DNA of 64,000 nt from Heliomarina sp018223035 (GTDB taxonomy: Bacteria > Pseudomonadota > Alphaproteobacteria > Rhodobacterales > Rhodobacteraceae). A model generated the notes under the pieces. That model worked only from the letters and a program-made list of their open reading frames with translations. It did not search any database and had not been told where the DNA came from. The stretch is from NCBI GenBank assembly GCA_018223035.1, contig JAAEZD010000004.1:186001-250000 (forward strand), read 5' to 3'. Position numbers and translations under genes: made by a program. This document shows, one piece after another, positions 27,454 to 36,000 of this stretch (within the stretch, counting starts at the first letter, position 1; each line of letters begins with the position of its first letter).

Positions 27454-27477
27454 CGATATGTTTTGAGGAACATATCG
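27454..27477. promoter_or_regulatory. Perfect palindrome before modA, candidate ModE operator (Mo-box)
   Basis: cgatatgtt-N6-aacatatcg, a perfect 9-bp inverted repeat ending 9 bases before the modA ATG. It resembles the TCG-TAT half-sites of ModE operators. It overlaps the modA translation-initiation region, so binding or RNA folding here could also affect translation. Confidence 0.7.
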
Positions 27478-27486
27478 GAAGTTGGA

Positions 27487-28263
27487 ATGCGCCACGTCCC
27501 GCGAAACCTGCTGTCCGCCTTTCTTTTGGCGGTTCTGGTCCTGACCCCGTGGGCGGGCAGGGCGGCGGATCTGACTGTGTTCGCCGCCGCAAGTCTCAAG
27601 ACCGCGATGGATCAGATCTCCGACCGGTTTGAAGAGGCTTCCGGTCTTGAGATCGCCGTGGCGCTTGCCGGTTCGTCCGCATTGGCGCGTCAGATCGAAC
27701 AGGCTGCGCCAGCGGATGTCTTCATTTCCGCGAATTCAGATTGGATGGATCATCTTGAAAAAAATGGATTTATCCGGTCGGGCAGCCGATTTGATCTTCT
27801 CGGCAACAGGCTTGCCTTGATCGCTTATGGCGCTTTTTCTGAGCCGGTTGTCATCGATTCAGCCCTGGATTTGACGGATATGCTGAAGGGAGGCCGCCTT
27901 GCCATGGCTCTCGTCGATGCGGTGCCGGCCGGGATCTATGGCAAGCAGGCACTTGCTTCGCTCGGGCTCTGGGAGGAAGTGGCACCACAAATTGCACAGG
28001 CCGACAACGTACGCGCCGCGCTTGCCCTCGTGGCGACCGGCGCGGCTCCTTTGGGTCTTGTCTACGCCAGCGACGCCACGGCTGAGAAACGGGTTAAGGT
28101 GCTTGGTATCTTCCCCAAGGAGAGCCACGATCCGATCATCTATCCCGTCGCGCTCACGTCACGTGGCGATGCAGAACTGGCGCAGCGCTTTCTCGACTTC
28201 CTGCGCGAGCCGGAAAATCGCCTGATATTTGAAGAACAGGGGTTCGAGGTACTGGCTGAATGA
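27487..28263 (+). CDS. modA: Molybdate ABC transporter, substrate-binding protein
   Basis: 258 residues. Periplasmic binding protein that hands molybdate (or tungstate) to ModBC. The signal peptide (MRHVPRNLLSAFLLAVLVL to GRAA) precedes LTVFAAASLKTAMDQI, ALAGSSALARQIEQAAPADV and PLGLVYASDA, all typical. ATG 27487 starts the signal peptide; an in-frame TTG further upstream is inside the palindrome. It overlaps modB by 4 bases. Confidence 0.96.
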   Translation: MRHVPRNLLSAFLLAVLVLTPWAGRAADLTVFAAASLKTAMDQISDRFEEASGLEIAVALAGSSALARQIEQAAPADVFISANSDWMDHLEKNGFIRSGSRFDLLGNRLALIAYGAFSEPVVIDSALDLTDMLKGGRLAMALVDAVPAGIYGKQALASLGLWEEVAPQIAQADNVRAALALVATGAAPLGLVYASDATAEKRVKVLGIFPKESHDPIIYPVALTSRGDAELAQRFLDFLREPENRLIFEEQGFEVLAE

Positions 28264-28952
28264 ACTGGCTGACGCCCGAAGAAATGGCCGCCGTCATGCT
28301 GTCGATGAAGGTGTCTTTCTGGGCGACCTTGGTCAGCCTGCCGTTCGGCATTCTGGTGGCGCATGCGCTGGCGCGGTGGCAGTTTCCGGGCAAGCTTTTG
28401 TTGAACGGGCTGGTTCACCTGCCGCTGATCCTGCCGCCTGTCGTAACAGGTTACCTCCTTTTGATGACGTTTTCACCGGTGGCCCCCTTGGGTCGGGCAC
28501 TGGAAAGCATCGGTATTGTCTTTGCCTTTCGCTGGACCGGCGCGGCGCTTGCGGCGGCGGTCATGGCCTTCCCTCTCATGGTCAGGGCAATCCGTCTGTC
28601 GATCGAAGCTGTCGACCCCGGGCTCGAGCAGGCGGCAGCCACGCTTGGCGCCTCAAGGGTCTGGGTCTTTCTCACAGTCACCTTGCCCTTGATCCTGCCG
28701 GGCATTCTGACCGGGTGCATACTTGCCCTTGCCAAGGCCATGGGCGAGTTTGGTGCCACGATTACTTTCGTGTCAAATATCCCCGGCCAGACCCAGACCC
28801 TGCCGACAGCGATCTACGCATTCCTACAGGTGCCCGGCGGGGAATCTTCCGCCTTCCGGCTGGTTCTGATCTCGATTGCGCTGGCGATGGGGGCCCTACT
28901 GCTGTCGGAAATCCTCGCTCGCAGGCTCGGCAAGAGACTGGGGAGCGCATGA
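28260..28952 (+). CDS. modB: Molybdate ABC transporter, permease
   Basis: 230 residues with five to six membrane helices (for example LLLNGLVHLPLILPPVVTGY). The EAA-type cytoplasmic loop (EQAAATLGASRVWVFLTVTL) contacts ModC. ATG overlaps the modA stop and its stop overlaps the modC start, so the three genes are translationally coupled. Confidence 0.96.
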   Translation: MNWLTPEEMAAVMLSMKVSFWATLVSLPFGILVAHALARWQFPGKLLLNGLVHLPLILPPVVTGYLLLMTFSPVAPLGRALESIGIVFAFRWTGAALAAAVMAFPLMVRAIRLSIEAVDPGLEQAAATLGASRVWVFLTVTLPLILPGILTGCILALAKAMGEFGATITFVSNIPGQTQTLPTAIYAFLQVPGGESSAFRLVLISIALAMGALLLSEILARRLGKRLGSA

Positions 28953-30052
28953 CAGTTTCGGTTCGCCTATTGCATCAATTCTCGGGGTTCGGTCTCGACG
29001 TCGATTTCGAAGCGCCCGCAGGTCTTACCGTGCTCTTCGGGCGGTCCGGGTCGGGAAAGACGACCATCATCAACGCGGTCGCGGGCCTGCTGAAACCGGA
29101 CCGGGGGCGGGTGACGATCGATGGGCGCGACCTGCTTGATACGGATCGGCGGATCGACCTTCCGACCCATCGACGTCAGCTTGGCTATATCTTTCAGGAT
29201 GCGCGGCTGTTTCCGCATCTGACAGTTGCCCAGAACCTGTCCTACGGGCGATGGTTCGCGCGCGGCCCTCACCATGCCGATGAAATGGATCGCACGGTCG
29301 ACATGCTCGGACTTGGCCCGCTCATGTCGCGCAGACCGGCGCGGTTGTCCGGCGGCGAAAGACAACGCGTGGCTATTGGGCGCGCGCTGCTCGCCGGTCC
29401 GCGTCTGCTGCTGGCGGACGAACCGCTGGCCTCGCTCGATGAAGGGCGCAAGGCGGAAATTCTCCCGTATTTTGAACGGCTCCGGGATGAGGTTGACGTG
29501 CCGATCCTCTACGTCAGCCATGCCCCTGCCGAGGTTGCGCGGCTGGCAACCACGGTCATCGCGCTCGAAAATGGCCGGGTCGTACGGCAGGGTCCGGCGC
29601 TCGAAGTGCTGGGCGATCCGATGGTGACACCTGCAGGGATCCGCGCCGCAGGGGCGGTCCTGCGCGCAGAGGTAAAGGCGCATCACGACGATGGTCTGAG
29701 CGAGCTTGATGCCGGGGGCATTCCGCTTTTCCTGCCGCGCGTCCCGCACCGACCGGGAAGTTTCATCCGCATCCGGATCGCCGCGCAGGAGGTAATCCTG
29801 TCGCGGCAGCGTCCCGCAGGCCTCTCGGCGCTCAACATCCTGCCGGGCCGAGTGGAATCGCTTCGGGCGGGCGAGGGGCCGGGCATGCTGGTATCGCTCG
29901 CGACGCCCGCCGGAACCATCCTTGCCCGCATCACCCGGCGTTCGGCCATGACCCTTGGTCTGGACGAGGGCGTCGATTGCCACGCCATCGTCAAATCCGT
30001 TGCCATCGCCCCCGAGGATGTGGGCGGGGCCCGGTCCCGATCAGACGGATAG
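28949..30052 (+). CDS. modC: Molybdate ABC transporter, ATPase with C-terminal MOP domain
   Basis: 367 residues. Walker A GRSGSGKT (about residue 31), Q-loop GYIFQDARLFPHL, signature LSGGERQRVAIGRALL, Walker B RLLLADEPLASLD and the switch His in YVSHAPAE are intact. Residues about 290-360 form the molybdate-binding MOP/TOBE domain (ALNILPGRVESLRAG), which can feed back on transport. ATG overlaps the modB stop. Its 3' end overlaps the 3' end of the giant RTX gene on the other strand by 12 bases. Confidence 0.96.
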   Translation: MTVSVRLLHQFSGFGLDVDFEAPAGLTVLFGRSGSGKTTIINAVAGLLKPDRGRVTIDGRDLLDTDRRIDLPTHRRQLGYIFQDARLFPHLTVAQNLSYGRWFARGPHHADEMDRTVDMLGLGPLMSRRPARLSGGERQRVAIGRALLAGPRLLLADEPLASLDEGRKAEILPYFERLRDEVDVPILYVSHAPAEVARLATTVIALENGRVVRQGPALEVLGDPMVTPAGIRAAGAVLRAEVKAHHDDGLSELDAGGIPLFLPRVPHRPGSFIRIRIAAQEVILSRQRPAGLSALNILPGRVESLRAGEGPGMLVSLATPAGTILARITRRSAMTLGLDEGVDCHAIVKSVAIAPEDVGGARSRSDG

Positions 30053-33000
30053 AACCGTCCAACTGCCATCGTCGAACATCAGCCGCTCAAAGGCGTACTC
30101 GTCCGAATAATAGTGGTTCTTCAGCAGGATATCGCCCTGGGCCCAGCTTATCGACAGATCGTAGGTGCCGCTGCGGGCAAAGCTCAACTCATCCACCGAA
30201 GAGACCGAGTTGAACAGGATCGTGTCGAGACTGTCCGAGCGGCTGTCGTCGAAAGTATCGCTGCCTTCGCTGGCGACATAGGTATCGTCGCCGGTCGAGC
30301 CGTAGAGGAAATCGTCGCCAAGTCCGCCATCCATCCAGTCGTTGCCATCATAGCCATAGAGACGGTCATCCCCGTCCAGTCCGAACATCCGATCATTTAT
30401 CGACCCGAGATCGGCCCTGTTGCCATTAAGGGTCTCATTCCCTCCGGTGCCTCTCAATTCGGCATTGATGCTGGTCAGATCCACCTTGGTGCCATCGGCA
30501 AACTGAAGGGTTTCAATGGCATAGCGTTTGTTGAAAGCGTACTGGATCGTGACGGACCCGCTATCCCAATCGATGATCAGTTCTGATCTTGAGGTGAGAG
30601 TATAGCTGACATCGCTGGCCGAGATCCCGGATTTCAGCTTGATCACGTCGGCCTTGTCCGCAGCATCTCCATAATCCGAGATCGTGTCATGCCCGTCGCC
30701 GACAAGATAGGTATCGGTTCCCGCCGCACCATACATGGTATCATTGCCAAACCCACCGATCAGCGTGTCGTCGCCATCATACCCATAGAGCCGGTCATCG
30801 CCGTCGAGCCCGTAAATCACGTCCGTCTTCGATCCGATGTCGCCATTGTTGCCCGAAACGGTATCGTTGGCGTTGGTGCCATAGGTCGGCGCGGCGATCT
30901 TGGTCAGGTCCACCGTGGCCCCGTCGGAATAGATGAGCTGTTCGACCGCATAGGTCGACCGGAAGGCGTTCTGGATAGTGAATGACCCGTCGGCCCATTC
31001 CGCGACCAGATTGCCGCCGGAACTGCGCGAATAGCTGACATCCGACGCAGAAACCCCGGACTTCATCCGGATCACATCCTTGGGATCGCCCGTCTGCCCG
31101 TAGTCCCAGATCAGATCATGACCATCTCCGACGTAATAGGTATCGCCCCCTTCGGCCCCGTACATGCTGTCATCGCCAAGCCCGCCGCTGAAGCGGTCGT
31201 TACCGTCATAGCCATACATGGTGTCGTCGCCGTCCAGCCCGACCAGCAGGTCGTTGCGCGAACCGAAATCCCCGCGGTTGCCATAAAGCGTGTCATCCGC
31301 TGTAGTGCCATGGGTCTCGAGCGCGAGCGAGGTGAGATCGACCACGGTGCCGTTGCCATAGCGCAGCTTTTCGACCGCGTAGGAGCTGTCGAACCCGTTG
31401 TCGATGGTGACTGATCCGTCGTCCCAGCCGATCCAGATATCGCCGTTTTGCAGGCGCATCGTGACATCGCCGGGGTTGATCCCGTTCTTCAGCCGGACTT
31501 CGTCATCGCTGTCGCCGGTCGTGCCGCGATCCGAGATATAGTCGTCTCCATCGCCGACGAGGTAGATATCGCCGCCCTCGGCACCATAAAGATTATCGTC
31601 GCCAAGCCCGCCATCCAGAATGTCGTTCCCGTCATAACCGTAAAGCTGGTCGTCGCCATCAAACCCACGAAGCGTGTCGTTGCGCGACCCGAGCGTTTCG
31701 CGGTTGCCGCGCAGGTTGTCGTTTCCACCCGTCCCGATTGTGGCGACAGAGATCGTCTTCAGATCCTGCGTGACCCCATTCCCATAGCGCAATGTTTCCA
31801 CGGCATAATTTTTGCTGAACGCATTTTTGATCGCAACCGATCCGCCCTTCCAGTCAAGCAGAAGCGTGCCGGAACTGTCGCGGCTGAAAGAGACATCGCC
31901 GGGGTTGATCCCCGATTTCAGCTGGATCACATCTGCCGCGCTGCCGCTGCTGCCATAGTCGGTGATCTCGTCATCGCCATCGCCCACCTTGTAGGTGTCG
32001 CCCCCGTCGCCGCCCTGCAACGTGTCATTGCCGAGACCGCCCTCAAGCGTGTCGGCCCCGGCATAGCCATAAAGCCGGTCGTTGCCGTCTTCGCCGGTCA
32101 GGGTATTATTTCCGGCATCGCCAGAGAATGTCTTGTTCGCTGGTGTCGTGTAAGCGGTCTTGGCTTGCGTCACCAGGTCGATAATGGTGCCGTCGGCCAG
32201 GCGCGCCTTTTCCACCTGGTAGCGCGCTGTCGACCAGTTCTGCACCTGTACTGAACCTTCGTCCCATGTCACCCGCAGGTGCTGGCCATCGACCAGCAGG
32301 AAGGATAGATCGCCCGCGTCGATACCCGCGACAAAGCTCAGATAATCGTCGCCATCGCGGGTGTCGCCGTAATCGTTGACTAGGTCATGCCCCTGACCGA
32401 CGATGTATTCGTCCTCGCCCGCGGCGCCGTAGAGCTTGTCATCGCCAAGCCCGCCGTCAAGCGTGTCATTGCCGTCATAGCCGTAGATCGCGTCATCCCC
32501 GTCAAGTCCGGTGATAACATCGTCCTGTGTGCCGAATTCCTCGTCATTGCCATAGATCGTTTCACTGCCGTTGGTGCCAGTGATGGTCACCGCAAGCGTG
32601 GTCAGATCGACCGTCACGCCGTTGTCGTAGACCAGCCGTTCCAAGGCATAGCGTTGGTCGAAAGCATAGGCGATGCGTGCAGAACCCGTGCCCCATGAAA
32701 TCAAAAGATCACCATTGCTGTATGCCTGATAGGTGACCATGGCCTGCGTGATGCCGGCGGCCAGCCGGATGGTGTCGGGACCGTCGCTCAGATCCGACTT
32801 GGCAGCATCGCTGATATAGTCGTCGCCTTCGCCAACACGGTAGGTATCTGCGCCTTCGCCACCGTACATGGTGTCGTCGCCATTGCCGCCTTCGAGGATG
32901 TCCGCGCCATCATAGCCGTAAAGCGTATCGTTCCCGTCGCGCCCGACGAGGTAGTCGTCGCGGCTGCCAAGCTCCTCTCGATTGCCGCCGAGGGAGTCAT

Positions 33001-36000
33001 TGGCGTTCGTGCCCATGGTCGGCGCGAAGACATCTGTGAGAGCGATCTTGCTGCCATTGGCGAATTGCAGTGCCTCGATGGCGCTGCTCTGGTCATAGGC
33101 CGACTGGATGCTGACCGACCCGCTGCCCCAATCCACGAGCAGGGTGCCGTTGTGGGTACGGGTATAGTCCACGTCGCTGGCGGAAATGCCAGCCCCGAGA
33201 AGAAGCGTATCTGCACCGCCTGAGTCCTGAATAAAGTTTTCGCCGGCGCCGGGAAGGTAGATGTCGTCGCCATTCCCGCCGTTCATCTGGTCGTCGCCGT
33301 CACCGCCATCCAGCCGGTCATTGCCATCATAGCCATTCAGCCGGTCATCGCCGTCCAGACCATAGAGCATATCGTCGATGCCGCCATAATCCTCGGTATT
33401 GCCGTAGATGTAGTCATTGGCGCTGGTGCCGATGGTGGGCAGGGACAGCTTGGTCAGATCGACGGTTGTGCCATTGGCGAAGGCCAGTGTTTCAACCGCG
33501 TAGCGGGCATCGAAGGCATAGTTGATCTGGACCGATCCGATGGCCCATTCGATCATCAAGGCACCGTCCAGCGTCCGACGATAGCTGACATCGCCGGGCG
33601 CGATGCCCGGTGCCATCTCGATCCGGTCCTTGCCTTCGCCGCTGGCACCCGATCCGTAATCGCGGATCAGATCGTGGCCGAAACCGACGCGATAGGTGTC
33701 TCCATCTGCGCCGCCTTCAAGCTGGTCATCGCCTTCGCCGCCATCGAGAATATCGGCCCCGTCAAACCCATATAGGTAATCGTCCCCATCCAGCCCGTAG
33801 ATGGTATCATCACGGCCGCCGTAATCGGCGCGGTTGCCATAGATCGTCTCGCCGCCGTTGGTTCCGATCGTATCGGCAGAGATGCTGGTCAGATCGACCG
33901 TAGAACCGTTGGCAAATTCCAGCAGTTCCACCGCGTACCGCTTGGAAAACGCGTTATCGATCCGGGCCGATCCGCTTTTCCACGAAATTACGAGATCGCC
34001 GGCGGAATTGCGGGCATAGCTGATATCGGCGGCGCTGATGCCGGGGGCAAGGACAACCCTGTCCTTGCCATCCGTATCGGTGCCGTAGTCGCTAATGAAA
34101 TCATCGCCCGAACCGACCAGATAACGGTCCGCGCCGATGCCGCCATACATGTCGTCATCGCCTTCGCCGCCGTCGAGCGTGTCGTTGCCGTCCTGACCAT
34201 AAAGTCGGTCATCGCCGCCGAGCCCGACAATCTTATCGTCGTGACTTCCAAGTGCCTCGCGGTTGCCGTAGATGGTTTCTCCGTCTTCCGTGCCACGGGT
34301 GACGACAGCCTGACTGGTGAGGTTGACTACCCGGCCACCGGCCAGTTCCAGCTTTTCGATCGCGTAAGCTTCGCGATAGGCATTGTCTATCCGGACCGAC
34401 CCGCCTTTCCACGAAATCAGCAGATCGCCGTCCAGCATCCGCGCAAAGTCGAGATCGCCCAGACCAAAGTTGCGGTCCAGCACGATCCTGTCGGTCTTGT
34501 CGCCTTGATAATCATAGTCCTGGACGAAATCGTCGCCGACGCCGACCACATAGCTGTCGCCGTCCGCGCCGCCATACATCCAGTCATTGCCAAGACCGCC
34601 GATAAGGGTGTCATTGCCGTTCGCGCCATAGAGATAGTCGTCGCCCGCACCACCATCGAGCGTATCGTCGTCTTCGTAGCCATAGATTCGGTCGATGCCG
34701 AGCCCGCCGCGCAGCACGTCCTTGCGGGCCACGCCGCCTTCGTCACCGCGCAGGTAATCGTTCGCATCGCTGCCCCAAGTCTCGATCGCCATATCTGCGA
34801 TGTTGACCTTGCTGGTGCCGTTCTTGTTCTTGAGCTTGAGCTGCTCGATTCCGCCACCTTCGGTAAAGTGGCCCTGCACAAGAATGGAATCCTTGCGGGT
34901 TTCGATTGTCAGGTCATCGGACAAAGCTGTGCGATACAGCGTTATGTCTTTTTCCGTGAGACCCTTGCGCATCATCACGGTATCGGTGCCGCCATCCTCA
35001 ATGATGGTTTCCTTGCCGCGCGCCTTGTAGGTGTCATTGCCCATGCCGCCGCGGCTGATGTCGACCCCGGCACCGCCGATGAGCATGTCCTTGCCCGCGC
35101 CGCCAATCTGGATGTCGTCGCCTTTGCCGCCCTTGAGCTTGTCGTTGCCGCCTTGTCCTTCGAGAACATCAGAGCCCTTGCCGCCCTTGATGATGTCCTT
35201 GCCGGCAAGTCCGACGATCCGGTCCGAAAGGATGAATTCGTTGACATCGCCTCTCAGCACATCGCCCTTGCGGGTGCCGACGATGCCCTGTGCCTGACGT
35301 TCAAGATCAAAGATCGTGCCGTCCTTGAGCTCAAGCAGTTCGATGGCGCCATTGGTGCTGTAAAATCCTTCGATGCGGACGATCAGGTCGCCCGAGGCAT
35401 AGATTTCAAGATCAAGCTCGTTGGCCTGCGACTTGAGAAAGGCCATGTCCGATAGATCGAATTTCTTCTGGATGCGCAGACGGTCGTTGCCGCTGGTATC
35501 GACGATCGTGTCAAAACCGCTGCTGTAATAGTAGATATCGTCGCCGTTGCCGCCGAACATCAGGTCATTGCCTGCGCCGCCGTTCAGGATGTCATCGCCT
35601 TCGCCTGCGTTCAAGTTGTCGTCCCCGCGCAGACCGAAAAGACTGTCATTGCCGGAACTGGTCGACAGGCTATCGCGCCCGCCACCGCCGCGCAGATTGT
35701 CGTCGCCGCTTGTCCCGTTAAGGCCCAGCGACTGGGCAGGGTAGATCTCGGAAAGAACTGTGTCCACGGTGATGCCGGTGTCGCCGTCGAATTTGGACAT
35801 GACCTTGTCGAGCTTTTTTGCCTGTTTGCGCGACATGGTGTCTATATCGAGGGCGGTATCGATCACGAGAATGAGGTTGATCCAGACGCCAGCCATGTCC
35901 GCGCCTGATTTCTCATAGTCTTTCGCCAGCTTTTTCAGGGCCTTGAAGTCCAGCTTGAGCGGCTCTGCGAAACGGTCCGGCTCCCATTCGTAATCCGGTT

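Noticed and set aside
28229..28948. Open frame running from the end of modA into modC, which could suggest a fused protein
   Set aside because: It is the out-of-frame shadow of modB; modC starts at the ATG overlapping the modB stop and matches the family from there.
34241..35455. Plus-strand frame of about 400 codons opposite the RTX array
   Set aside because: Mirror of the repeat codons (periodic V/I/A-rich peptide); no ribosome-binding site or family match.
30044..35713. Regularly spaced repeats that could be mistaken for a CRISPR-like array
   Set aside because: The period is about 435 bases, repeats are degenerate and encode RTX protein modules in one frame.
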